A DNA stretch of 64,000 nucleotides from Ancylothrix sp036704045 (GTDB taxonomy: Bacteria; Cyanobacteriota; Cyanobacteriia; Cyanobacteriales; Oscillatoriaceae): contig DATNQM010000037.1 in assembly GCA_036704045.1 (NCBI GenBank), positions 186,001 through 250,000 of the forward strand. Direction: 5' to 3'. Below are positions 42,048 through 50,780 of this stretch, one piece after another. The position numbers were made by a program, and so were the translations under genes. Under the pieces are notes generated by a model. The model ran no database searches, had not been told where the DNA came from, and saw only the letters and a program-made list of their open reading frames with translations. Every line of letters starts with the position of its first letter. The stretch's first letter is position 1.

Positions 42048-43736
42048 CTATTTTTTCTCCTTAAACCCCACTAACCATTCCCGAATTTGTTCCGCAGCAA
42101 TATCGCGTCCTCCTAAACCAAAAGCGAGAGCAATTGCCACAGCAACAGCACCAAATAATAACCCAAAAGCTAAATTTACAATGCTAGAAGCAATACCCAT
42201 TTGGTCTAAAGCCATTGCACCAACGAGGGTAATAATTGCAATGCGAGCACTTTGAGCTAAAAAATTGGATTGGGAGGTACCAGAAGAGCGGATGATATTG
42301 AAAGCAAGATTGGCTAAATATAAACCAATTGCAAAAACAATTACCCCTACTAATACTTTTCCAGAAATCGCTAGAATTCTACCAACAATCGCAGTTAAAG
42401 CAGGCAAATTTAGCACATCGGTTGCAGTAACCGCTGCAAATAACATGATGCCAACTAAAACAATAATTCCGACAATTTCCGAGGGCGTGCGGTTAACAGT
42501 AGTTGAGGGTTGAATAATTGTCGCACTAGGATCCATAGGATCAATGGGTTCTACTGGTTCTACGAAGCGGGGAGTAGTAGTGGTGCGAGTGATGGGGACG
42601 TTGTGTAATCCGATCCAATTAAAAACATTATTGAACCCAATGCCGGTGAGGATATTCGTTACTAATTCCCCAATAAATCGGCCTAAAAAATAAGCCAAAA
42701 ACAAAATTAAACCAGCAGTGAAAATTTGAGGAATAACATTGAGAATTTGGGTTAACATCGAAATTGCCGGCCCAGAAATGGCATCAATTTTAAGCGCATT
42801 TAGGGCAGCAATTGCGGTAGGAATTAGAATCAGGATATAAACAATAGTACCGATTAGCCAAGAGAGACTTTGACCGCCAGTAGCAGAAGAAAGTCCAAAG
42901 CGAGTACCGATACTGTCTGTACCTACAACCGTAAGGAGATTGGTAACAATTCGCCGAACAACTTGGGCCATAAACCAGCCCGCCACACCGATGAGAATTG
43001 CCCCTAAAATATTAGGTAAAATTAGCAGAATTTCATTGAGTAGTTGTTGTACAGGCTGGAGAGTTCCTTGTAATTCTAAAGTGCTAAGAATTGAAGGCAA
43101 AAATAACAGAAAAACGAACCAATAAAGGGCGTTTCCCAAGGTTTCGCTGAGGAGAAATTGGTTTTCACCTAGATTGTTAACTTGGTTGTTAAGTTTTTGG
43201 TCTAAACCAAAAGCATTCAAGGCTCTTGAAACTACAAATTTTGTGATTGTTGCTAATACCCAAGCACCAGCTAGTAACGCACTGGCTGCTAAAAGTTTAG
43301 GCAGAAAAATTGTGATTTGATTGAGCAAGCTTGTCAGCGGTTGAGACGCGGCTCCAAGTTTCAGTTTATCGAAAAAAGGAACAAGAAAAAAGATTATTAC
43401 AAGCCAAAATACTCCTGTACCAATCCATTTTTCGACATCCGGCAATTCGTTTTGCTGCCGGTTTCCTACCCACCCTGCTATGCGGTTATCTATGTTGGTT
43501 TTTTTGAGCAGTTTTTGCACAATGGCAGAAATAAACGCTGCTGCAATAACCCCAATTAAAAGTATGGAAAAAGCGATGGCAATATCGCCAATGGTTGTTT
43601 CCCCGATGGGAAAGTTCCAAAGCGGAGTTAATGGCGTGGCTGGTATGGCTGTTGGTGTTTGGCCCAGAAGCGGCAGCACAAATCCTGGCTCTTGTAAAAC
43701 TGTCTTTAGACAGATATTTTGCAAACTTTCAAACAT
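42048..43736 (-). CDS. Mechanosensitive-channel-related protein with four conserved TM-helix repeats
   Basis: 562 residues, about 10-12 membrane segments. After an N-terminal peptide comes a first segment (IGDIAIAFSILLIGVIAAAF), then repeats: LPKLLAASALLAGAWVLATI, LPNILGAILIGVAGWFMAQV, IPQIFTAGLILFLAYFLGRF and ISGKVLVGVIVFAIGLYLANL. Each is a P-rich start plus helix, matching the conserved TM helix repeat (PF05552) found in cyanobacterial MscS-related proteins. The C-terminus ends AFGLGGRDIAAEQIREWLVGFKEKK, the usual pore-adjacent signature. It is probably a multi-copy channel in the plasma membrane; gating role inferred. Convergent with the GTPase, shared terminator. Confidence 0.85.
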   Translation of the reverse strand: MFESLQNICLKTVLQEPGFVLPLLGQTPTAIPATPLTPLWNFPIGETTIGDIAIAFSILLIGVIAAAFISAIVQKLLKKTNIDNRIAGWVGNRQQNELPDVEKWIGTGVFWLVIIFFLVPFFDKLKLGAASQPLTSLLNQITIFLPKLLAASALLAGAWVLATITKFVVSRALNAFGLDQKLNNQVNNLGENQFLLSETLGNALYWFVFLLFLPSILSTLELQGTLQPVQQLLNEILLILPNILGAILIGVAGWFMAQVVRRIVTNLLTVVGTDSIGTRFGLSSATGGQSLSWLIGTIVYILILIPTAIAALNALKIDAISGPAISMLTQILNVIPQIFTAGLILFLAYFLGRFIGELVTNILTGIGFNNVFNWIGLHNVPITRTTTTPRFVEPVEPIDPMDPSATIIQPSTTVNRTPSEIVGIIVLVGIMLFAAVTATDVLNLPALTAIVGRILAISGKVLVGVIVFAIGLYLANLAFNIIRSSGTSQSNFLAQSARIAIITLVGAMALDQMGIASSIVNLAFGLLFGAVAVAIALAFGLGGRDIAAEQIREWLVGFKEKK

Positions 43737-43759
43737 GGTATTCTCCGATTCTTGTGATT

Positions 43760-43850
43760 ATGCAAATCTGCTGTATGCAGATGCTACGAAGCACCGAAGG
43801 CGAAGTGTCGCGCTTAGCATATGTTAAAATACGCTTTTGCTAAGAAGGGA
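43760..43850. repeat. Palindromic, dispersed-type repeat
   Basis: ATCTGC-TGTAT-GCAGAT near 43766-43782 is followed by GCTACGAAGC and GAAGGCGAAGTGTCGCGCTTAGC. The layout resembles short interspersed palindromes of cyanobacteria; relatives may be at about 29531 and 40035. Confidence 0.35.
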
Positions 43851-43925
43851 TAATGTAATATTTTTTAAGGATTTTCCCTTTACTAATTCCGATTCAATAA
43901 ATTTTTATTTGTTTTCCAGAAAAAA

Positions 43926-44381
43926 ATGCCATCTACTCAAGTTTTTGAGCAATCAATCCAAATTTATGCCCCAGCAACAGTGGTGGAGCGTTGTATCACA
44001 GATAACGTTTTAATGCACCGATGGCTTAATCCTGCTTTGCGGTGTGAACCGATGGGCGAGTGGAGTACAGATGTGGGTGCAAAAAGCAGATTTGTTATTA
44101 ATGTTCCGCTTTTACAACCCTGTTTAAATAGTGTAGTAATTAAGCGAGAACCGGGGTTAGTTGTTTGGGGTTTTGAGGGTTTTTTTAAAGGGTGTGATCG
44201 TTGGGAGTGTCAACCGGCATCAAAAGGAACTTTGTTAGTTAATCGTTTTGAGTTTTCGATTCCTAACCCAGTAATTTTATTCGGTTTTAATCGATTTGCT
44301 AGCAGTTGGACTAAAAAAGATATGGAAGCACAACTACGTCGTTTAAAACGAGTTGCTGAGGAATTAGTTATTAATCCTTAG
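43926..44381 (+). CDS. SRPBCC family protein
   Basis: 151 residues of the START/Bet v1-like fold: FEQSIQIYAPATVVERCITDNVLMHRWLNPALRCEPMGEWSTDVGAKSRFVI at the N-terminal half, and FSIPNPVILFGFNRFASSWTKKDMEAQLRRLKRVAEEL, the long C-terminal helix. The fold binds hydrophobic ligands in a central cavity. There is no catalytic signature, so a binding or transfer function is likely. It is divergent from the channel gene and convergent with SirB1. Function unknown beyond the fold. Confidence 0.8.
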   Translation: MPSTQVFEQSIQIYAPATVVERCITDNVLMHRWLNPALRCEPMGEWSTDVGAKSRFVINVPLLQPCLNSVVIKREPGLVVWGFEGFFKGCDRWECQPASKGTLLVNRFEFSIPNPVILFGFNRFASSWTKKDMEAQLRRLKRVAEELVINP

Positions 44382-44422
44382 TCAAAAGTCTTGAAAACTT
44401 TTATCTGTAAACACTAAAAAAC

Positions 44423-45247
44423 TTACAAATCTTGGGAAAGCCTCTCAACTAATTTGCGAATTACATCAGCATCTTCGGCATTAGGAACTTGAACAAGATA
44501 GCTTTGTAAGTCCTGATTTGCTTTGGTAAAATAACCTAATTGATAATACAAAATTCCCCGGTCTCGTAACTCTATCGGTGCCCCCGGAAACAGCAGTAAA
44601 ATGCGCTCAACAACCGAAAGAGACTTGAGAATATCACCACGATTGATATAAATTAATTTTAAATTAGATAGCATTCTTCCTAAAAACCGGCGAGGAGTAA
44701 CAGGTTCTAAAAAGCTGCTAGAAAGTTCCACTTGCTTACCATAAATTGCTGTTAGTCTAGCTTGACAATCTTCAGGAAATAGTATTTCCCCACCATCAAA
44801 AGCATCAACAAGAATACCGCTATCTTCAAAGTCGGGACGAATAAGAAAATGCCCCGGCATTCCAACACCAACCATCGGAAAATCTAAACGACGAGCTATT
44901 TCTAAATAAACTAAAGCAAGGCTAATAGGAATGCCGGTGCGCCGGTCTAGGACATCATTTAAAAAGCTATTGCGTGGATTATAATAATCGTTAGTATTCC
45001 CAATAAATCCTAATTCACCATAAAGATACTCATTGATAGTTTTTATGACTCGTAAAGGATACCGTTCCTCTGGCAGACGTTTTTCAATTTCTGCTGCCAT
45101 TGTGTCGAGAACATTGATATAATCGTTTGTGTCAAGATTTGGGTATTCTTCTTGAGCCAAGTATAAAGCTGCTTTTGCCAGATCAATTTGTGGTTCTGGC
45201 TTATAAATTTCTTTGTAAAAAAATTGTCTTGCTGTAGGAAATTCCAT
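44423..45247 (-). CDS. SirB1 family protein (transglutaminase-like plus TPR)
   Basis: 274 residues. FIGNTNDYYNPRNSFLNDVLDRRTGIPISLALVYLEIARRLDFPMVGVGMPGHFLIRP (about residues 80-137) matches the SirB1 transglutaminase-like core, with His in GHFLIRP. The C-terminal region (about 195-274) shows TPR-like helices (LRDRGILYYQLGYFTKANQDL). The usual catalytic Cys is not in the expected position, so it may be inactive. Function unknown in cyanobacteria. Confidence 0.85.
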   Translation of the reverse strand: MEFPTARQFFYKEIYKPEPQIDLAKAALYLAQEEYPNLDTNDYINVLDTMAAEIEKRLPEERYPLRVIKTINEYLYGELGFIGNTNDYYNPRNSFLNDVLDRRTGIPISLALVYLEIARRLDFPMVGVGMPGHFLIRPDFEDSGILVDAFDGGEILFPEDCQARLTAIYGKQVELSSSFLEPVTPRRFLGRMLSNLKLIYINRGDILKSLSVVERILLLFPGAPIELRDRGILYYQLGYFTKANQDLQSYLVQVPNAEDADVIRKLVERLSQDL

Positions 45248-45433
45248 ATTGCTTTATTTCTACACCCTAGGATTTTATATTTTTTGACAGTAATGAATTT
45301 GATAAAATTTGAGAAAAGTGTGATACCACCCAGCAGACTAAAACTTTGCTTTACTATTGCTGGTGATACTTTGGCTGGCTAAACGCTTGTGATATAATGT
45401 AGCCCTAAAATCTCGGTTTGAGGTAGTGAGGCT

Positions 45434-45676
45434 ATGAGTGAAAGAGGAAGGGATTATGATGACCATCCTAAAGCTAAACAGGGAAATAAAGCAATCACAA
45501 TTTTTTTACTAACTTTGGTGGTGTTACTTGGTGGGGCATTAGCAGTGGTAACTTTAGCGTTTTTTAAACAGCAGGAGCAACTAACTACAAACTCAGCTAC
45601 ACCGGCACCTACCTCTACACCCACACCTAAAATGACTTTCGCTCAATCCTCCCGCACCACTGCAATCAACTTTTAG
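45434..45676 (+). CDS. Small single-pass membrane protein
   Basis: 80 residues. A charged N-terminus (about 1-22, SERGRDYDDHPKAKQGNK), one membrane segment (AITIFLLTLVVLLGGALAVVTLAFF, about residues 20-45) and a Thr/Pro-rich outside tail (TPAPTSTPTPKM). An N-in topology is expected. Its nearest neighbours are the SirB1 gene (divergent) and the TPR protein (convergent). GAGGTAGTGAGGCT precedes the ATG. Length and layout support a genuine short protein; the role is unknown. Confidence 0.7.
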   Translation: MSERGRDYDDHPKAKQGNKAITIFLLTLVVLLGGALAVVTLAFFKQQEQLTTNSATPAPTSTPTPKMTFAQSSRTTAINF

Positions 45677-45738
45677 GAAAAATTAACCACCTCAATAATA
45701 GCCTCGCCATTTTAAAATTCAATCCATCTAAAATTAAC

Positions 45739-46992
45739 CTACGGTTGCTGACGCTGACGATTAACTTCAGAAATTTGCCTAGTAAAATAATCCTCCTGAT
45801 ACTTCAACTGACGAGCTAATTCTAAACCCCTCTTAAACGCAGCCCTTGCCTCAGCTAAGCGCTTATTACTCAAATGAATTTGCCCCATCTTATCAAAAGT
45901 ATTCATCATCCCAAAAAAATCATAACCCCGCTGCTGCACCACAACCAAAGCTTGATAAACTTGCAACGCCGCATCAACTTTATCTTGAGACTCATAAAGC
46001 ACAGCCAACTTTCCTAGCGCCTCACCGGCCCTTCCAAACTGTTGAATAGCCCACCCCAAACTATAAGCCTCCTGATAAGACTGCGCCGCAGAACTAAGCC
46101 GGCCCATTCTCTCCAAATTTTCACCCATCGCAATTTTTAAACCCGGAACATTAACAGGATTTTTCGCCACACGATAGCGATTTAAAATCTTATTTCTAAC
46201 ATCCAAAGCCCTTTGAAACTCCTGCGTTTCATCATATAAAAACGCCAACTGATCCAAATACCTCCCTTCATTCAAATCATCCTCAGCAGTTCGAGGCATT
46301 CTCCCTTCACTAATTAACAACAACTCCTCATAAACCACCGCCGCCTCCGCATACTCAAACCCCCCAAAATATAAATCCCCCAAAATTTTTAAAATCGATT
46401 CAATACCAGTGTTATCTTGCTTTGCCCGCAAAATTGCTAAAATTTCCTGGTGAACCTCAATGGCCGGTAATCGTGCTTGAACCGTCAAAAAAGCCTTTGC
46501 CAAAGCTTGCAACAAACTCTCCTCCACCGGCCCCCTTGCCTTAGCCTCCAAATAAACTATCTGTAACCGTTGCGAAATAAACTGTACCTGCGCCCTTTGA
46601 TTCTGCCCTTTAGCAACTTCCGCCACCCTTGTTAGCGCTTCCACCTCCGCCAGGGGCCCCAAATAGCGGCGTAACCGTAACTCCCGGTTCCACGTAGTAA
46701 ACGCCTCCACCACATTACCCGCCGCCAAAAACGCCCCCGCCTGAACATTCAGCTGGTCTAACGCCGCCTCTAACTGTTGTGCTTCCACACCCACCAAAGG
46801 CCGGTCATCCGGCGGGTTTGGCAACAGCGGATCAGAAGTTTTAATATCCAAAGGATTTAGAGGCCCATCTTCCATTGTCGGCTCATTTTGGGCCAAAACA
46901 GAAGAAGCCAAAACAGGAATTCCAGCAACCGCCCACAACAAAAACAAAGTGCCGGTAAAGCGTACAATAAAGTTTCCAGTAGCCCAAAGCAT
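45739..46992 (-). CDS. TPR-repeat protein with signal peptide
   Basis: About 417 residues. From the ATG at 46992 the N-terminus (LWATGNFIVRFTGTLFLLWAVAGIPVLASSVLAQ) is a signal peptide. The remainder is helical with TPR-like repeats, e.g. AAVVYEELLLISEG, YLDQLAFLYDETQEFQRALDVRNKIL and QSYQEAYSLGWAIQQFGRAGEALGKLAVLYESQDKVDAALQVY. TPR arrays mediate protein-protein contacts; location is likely the periplasm. An alternative upstream start (47070) would add 26 residues and hide the signal peptide. It diverges from the phytase-like lipoprotein with a 97-base spacer. Confidence 0.82.
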   Translation of the reverse strand: MLWATGNFIVRFTGTLFLLWAVAGIPVLASSVLAQNEPTMEDGPLNPLDIKTSDPLLPNPPDDRPLVGVEAQQLEAALDQLNVQAGAFLAAGNVVEAFTTWNRELRLRRYLGPLAEVEALTRVAEVAKGQNQRAQVQFISQRLQIVYLEAKARGPVEESLLQALAKAFLTVQARLPAIEVHQEILAILRAKQDNTGIESILKILGDLYFGGFEYAEAAVVYEELLLISEGRMPRTAEDDLNEGRYLDQLAFLYDETQEFQRALDVRNKILNRYRVAKNPVNVPGLKIAMGENLERMGRLSSAAQSYQEAYSLGWAIQQFGRAGEALGKLAVLYESQDKVDAALQVYQALVVVQQRGYDFFGMMNTFDKMGQIHLSNKRLAEARAAFKRGLELARQLKYQEDYFTRQISEVNRQRQQP

Positions 46993-47089
46993 GGCTGCAC
47001 TTAATTTAGAGATTTGTAAATAGTGATGGATCACAGGGAAACATTGCTCCCAGTCTTCAACAATCCTCACCCATATTCACATTAAAGCT

Positions 47090-48373
47090 ATGCCATCAAC
47101 ACAGCAAACAAATTTCCCCACCCCATCTAACCAAAAACTCTCCCAACAAACCCCCAAAACAACTCTTTTTTCTCAGCGTCCCCGCCTAGTCGCCTCCCTT
47201 TGGGCCGTAGTTTTAGTATTGGTCAACCTGCTGGTTGGCTGTGACACCCCGCAAGCAACAGCCAACCAGCAAAACCAACCCACCCGCGAAGAAAGAATCA
47301 TCTCCGCCGTCGAAAAACGGATTTTTTTAGACCTATCCCTAGAATTTTTAGATAACTACGAACTTCCCCAACAAACATTTCAAGACACCCCTATAGGCGG
47401 ATTATCTTCAATTATTTATGACCGTCAACGCAATTTATTTTATGCCCTTTCCGATGATGCCAGCGCCTTAGCACCGGCCCGATTTTATACCCTAAACTTA
47501 ACATTAAATTCCCCAGCCCCCAACCAAACCAAAATTGAAAATATCGAAATTCAAAAGCTAACAACTCTTCATACAGAAACCGGCGAAACCTTCCCCCGCT
47601 ACAGCATCAACCCCGAAGGCATTGCCCTAGCTTCTCCTAATGAAATATTTATTTCCAGTGAAGGAATATCTAATTTAAGCATAGACCCCTTTGTGCAAAA
47701 ATTCGACTTAAATACCGGCCGATGGTTACAAACCATACCCATTCCCAACCGTTATTTAACAAACCAAAACAACGAAACTCCAGCCAAAGGAGTACAAAAT
47801 AACTTAGGATTTGAAGCCTTAACAGTTAAAGCAAATATCGGTGAACCTTCCCGATTATTTACCGCCACCGAAGCACCCCTAGAACAAGACAAAGAACCCG
47901 TAGATTCTAAAATTGTACAAAAAAACCGATTTCTACATTATCTCCTCGGAGACGGCCAACCTATCTTAATTTCCGAGCATTTTTATCCCCTAGACCGGGG
48001 GCCAAAATGGTCAATTGCCAACGGACTAACCGAGTTATTAGTATTAGACCAAGGCGGACATTTTCTCAGTTTAGAACGTTCTATTGGATTTTTAGGATAT
48101 GGTGCAAAAATATTTCAAATCGCCACCGGTTCAGCCACAGATACATCAGGCATTCCCAGTCTCAAAGGAGAATTAAAAAGCATTGAACCAATAAAGAAAA
48201 AACTACTCTTAGATTTAAGCACTATTGGCATTTACTTAGACAACTTAGAAGGCATGACCTTCGGCCCACGTTTACCCGATGGAAGCCAAAGTTTAATATT
48301 AGTAAGCGACAACAACTTTGATGAAAATCAAGTTACTCAATTTTTATTATTTCGCCTCAAAACTGGTATATAA
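47090..48373 (+). CDS. Lipoprotein with esterase-like (phytase-type) beta-propeller domain
   Basis: 427 residues. The N-terminus is basic and then LWAVVLVLVNLLVGC (lipobox LVG-C, Cys at about residue 51), so it is a lipid-anchored exported protein. The domain (about 80-427) matches the esterase-like activity of phytase family: LFYALSDDASALAPARFYTL, PEGIALASPNEIFISSEG, NLGFEALTVKANIGEPSRLFTATEAPL and NLEGMTFGPRLPDGSQSLILVSDNNF. Such proteins may hydrolyse phosphate esters, but the catalytic site is not established. It ends 229 bases upstream of cpcT. Confidence 0.88.
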   Translation: MPSTQQTNFPTPSNQKLSQQTPKTTLFSQRPRLVASLWAVVLVLVNLLVGCDTPQATANQQNQPTREERIISAVEKRIFLDLSLEFLDNYELPQQTFQDTPIGGLSSIIYDRQRNLFYALSDDASALAPARFYTLNLTLNSPAPNQTKIENIEIQKLTTLHTETGETFPRYSINPEGIALASPNEIFISSEGISNLSIDPFVQKFDLNTGRWLQTIPIPNRYLTNQNNETPAKGVQNNLGFEALTVKANIGEPSRLFTATEAPLEQDKEPVDSKIVQKNRFLHYLLGDGQPILISEHFYPLDRGPKWSIANGLTELLVLDQGGHFLSLERSIGFLGYGAKIFQIATGSATDTSGIPSLKGELKSIEPIKKKLLLDLSTIGIYLDNLEGMTFGPRLPDGSQSLILVSDNNFDENQVTQFLLFRLKTGI

Positions 48374-48602
48374 TTTTGCCTTCCCTTGCCAAATCCAAAT
48401 ACCCATCACCAACAAAAAAAACTCACTCAATATCCCTATCTAATTTAAAATTTAACTCATTACCTATTACCATGACCATAATCCCTTTTGGTACATAGTT
48501 CAAATTTAGCAACCTTAATGCGAACACATACCATAAATAAAACATTGAGTCAATCCCAAATCCAAGCATCTAAAAACTTCAATCCAAGCATCTAAAATCT
48601 CT

Positions 48603-49190
48603 ATGTCACATTCCACAGATATTGTCGCATTGGCTCGATTAATGGCCGCAGACTTCAGCAACCAAGCCCAAGCCTACGAAAATCCGCCATTTTTTGCCCA
48701 CATTCGCGTCTGCATGAGACCATTACCCGTCGAACTACTAGGAGGAATTAGCCTCTACGTCGAGCAAGCTTACGACTACATACTAAACCAACCCTATCGA
48801 GTCAGAGTCCTCAAATTAATGACCGCCGGCGACCACATCGAAATTGAAAACTATGCCATCGAAAACGAACAAGAATTTTTTGGAAAATCCCGCGAACCCG
48901 AAAAACTGAAAGCCCTAACAGCCGACCGGCTAAAACTCTTACCCGGATGCAAATTTATCACCCACTGGACAGGAAACAAATTTGAAGGCAAAGTCGAACC
49001 AGGCAAAGGCTGTATGGTATTCCGCAAAGGCAAAAATACTTACCTAGACAGCAGTTTTGAAATTGACGAAAACAAATTTATTAGTCATGACCGAGGACGC
49101 GACCCCGAAACCGATGAGCATATCTGGGGTTCCGTAGCCGGCCCCTTTGAATTTGTCCGCACAGCCAGTTTTGCCTCAGAAATTAATTAA
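48603..49190 (+). CDS. cpcT: Phycobilin lyase of the CpcT/CpeT family
   Basis: 195 residues. The family segments ALARLMAADFSNQAQA, FFAHIRVCMRPLP, GISLYVEQAYDYILNQPYRVRVLKL, PGCKFITHWTGNKFEGKVEPGKGC and DRGRDPETDEHIWGSVAGPFEFVR are all present. CpcT attaches phycocyanobilin to a Cys of phycocyanin beta-subunits (position 153 in model strains). Close relatives (CpeT) act on phycoerythrin, and the sequence alone does not separate the two; CpcT is the default. Cytosolic, needed for phycobilisome assembly. ATG at 48603. Confidence 0.9.
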   Translation: MSHSTDIVALARLMAADFSNQAQAYENPPFFAHIRVCMRPLPVELLGGISLYVEQAYDYILNQPYRVRVLKLMTAGDHIEIENYAIENEQEFFGKSREPEKLKALTADRLKLLPGCKFITHWTGNKFEGKVEPGKGCMVFRKGKNTYLDSSFEIDENKFISHDRGRDPETDEHIWGSVAGPFEFVRTASFASEIN

Positions 49191-49218
49191 ATTTTGTCCC
49201 TCCTCCCCCAACCATCTA

Positions 49219-49286
49219 AGGGCCGAACCGCCCTATCGGCCCTCTTATTTCCATTCCTTACAACCATCTAGGGGCCGGGCCCCCTT
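49219..49286 (+). terminator. Two adjacent hairpins after cpcT
   Basis: AGGGCCGA (49219-49226) pairs with TCGGCCCT (49236-49243), followed by CTTATTT. Forty bases on, a second hairpin made from AGGGG and CCCCT (49270-49285). Both follow an ACCATCTA word, so this looks like a duplicated element that includes a terminator. Confidence 0.55.
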
Positions 49287-49385
49287 ATAAACAACAAATG
49301 ACCAATCACAAATAGCAAATATGTCACAAGGTACACAAAGCTGGTACATTTAGCGAGTGTCAGCAAGCAAAAATAAGCGAACACG

Positions 49386-50537
49386 ATGAGAGTCCTGGTT
49401 ATTGGCGGCGATGGCTATTGCGGTTGGGCAACTGCCCTCCATCTTTCAAATAGAGGTTATGAAGTCGGCATATTAGATAGCTTGGTGCGGCGTCATTGGG
49501 ATTTGCAACTTGGTGCAGATACCTTAACCCCCATTGCTTCCATTCAGCAACGCATCCAACGCTGGCAAGATTTGACCGGCAAAAAAATTGACCTATTTAT
49601 CGGCGACATCAACAACTACGAGTTTTTAATCGATGCGCTGCGCCGGTTTAAACCCGATACCCTTGTCCACTTTGGAGAACAACGTTCCGCGCCGTTCTCG
49701 ATGATTGACCGCGAACACGCAGTCTTAACTCAGGTTAACAACGTCGTCGGGACGCTAAATCTTCTCTATGCCATGAAAGATGAATTCCCCGATTGTCATT
49801 TGGTCAAACTGGGGACAATGGGAGAATATGGCACTCCTAACATAGATATCGAAGAAGGTTACATCACCCTTGAACACAATGGACGTAAAGACACCCTGCC
49901 TTATCCAAAACAACCAGGCAGTTTTTACCACGCTAGCAAAGTTCACGACAGCACAAATATACATTTAGCTTGCCGGATTTGGGGATTACGAGTCACAGAC
50001 TTAAATCAAGGCGTAGTGTATGGTGTCTTAACCGAAGAAACAGGCATGGATGAAATGCTAATCAACCGGCTTGACTATGACGGAGTATTCGGCACAGCCT
50101 TAAACCGATTCTGCATCCAAGCAGCCATTGGTCACCCCCTCACTGTCTACGGTAGCGGCGGACAAACACGCGCTTTCTTAGACATCCGAGATACAGTGCG
50201 ATGTATGGAATTAGCCATTGCAAATCCTGCCCAAGCCGGAGAATTTCGCGTCTTTAACCAATTCACCGAAATGTTTAATGTCGGTGACTTAGCAATGATG
50301 GTGAAAAAAGCCGGAAATGCCCTCGGTTTAAACGTCGAAATTAACAACATCGACAACCCACGCGTTGAAAATGAACAACACTATTTTAATGCGAAAAATA
50401 CAAACCTTCTTGAACTAGGTTTACAACCTCATTTGTTGTCAGACTCCCTCCTCGACTCGCTGCTAAACTTTGCAGTCAAATATCAAAATCGAGTCGATAA
50501 AAACCATATCCTGCCCAAAGTTTCTTGGCGCCGGTAA
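49386..50537 (+). CDS. sqdB: UDP-sulfoquinovose synthase
   Basis: 383 residues. VLVIGGDGYCGWATALHLS is the Rossmann NAD motif (residues 3-21, GGDGYCG as in SqdB). DTLVHFGEQRSAPFSM, the catalytic YHASK (Y-x3-K, about residues 182-186), TDLNQGVVYG and GQTRAFLDIRDTV are all family features. The enzyme converts UDP-glucose plus sulfite to UDP-sulfoquinovose, the first committed step of sulfolipid (SQDG) synthesis, which cyanobacteria use in thylakoids. Followed by its own terminator, then sqdX. Confidence 0.96.
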   Translation: MRVLVIGGDGYCGWATALHLSNRGYEVGILDSLVRRHWDLQLGADTLTPIASIQQRIQRWQDLTGKKIDLFIGDINNYEFLIDALRRFKPDTLVHFGEQRSAPFSMIDREHAVLTQVNNVVGTLNLLYAMKDEFPDCHLVKLGTMGEYGTPNIDIEEGYITLEHNGRKDTLPYPKQPGSFYHASKVHDSTNIHLACRIWGLRVTDLNQGVVYGVLTEETGMDEMLINRLDYDGVFGTALNRFCIQAAIGHPLTVYGSGGQTRAFLDIRDTVRCMELAIANPAQAGEFRVFNQFTEMFNVGDLAMMVKKAGNALGLNVEINNIDNPRVENEQHYFNAKNTNLLELGLQPHLLSDSLLDSLLNFAVKYQNRVDKNHILPKVSWRR

Positions 50538-50546
50538 AAAGCAAAA

Positions 50547-50587
50547 AAACAAGAGGTAATCGAATATAAAAGATTACTTCTTGTTTT
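50547..50587 (+). terminator. Intrinsic terminator of sqdB
   Basis: AAACAAGAGGTAATC (50547-50561) pairs with GATTACTTCTTGTTT (50572-50586) with one G-U pair, followed by TC and A-rich sequence. A 15-bp stem; read-through into sqdX (at 50781) would be needed if the two share a promoter. Confidence 0.8.
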
Positions 50588-50780
50588 CAAAACACTTTAA
50601 ATTAATTGGGTTTTTTATCTAAATTTATCTAAGACTAAAAAACTCATTTTTTTACAAAAGCTAAAACCTAGCCACCTTAAAAATTTACATATTGGCTGGA
50701 AATGTCTTTATTCTATTACTAATCTCATTATTGCCCATTGGCGACAAATAATCGAACCTGCCAACACAGACCACTGACCA

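Noticed and set aside
44423..45247. Active transglutaminase in the SirB1 protein
   Set aside because: The catalytic Cys is not in place, so only the family name is given.
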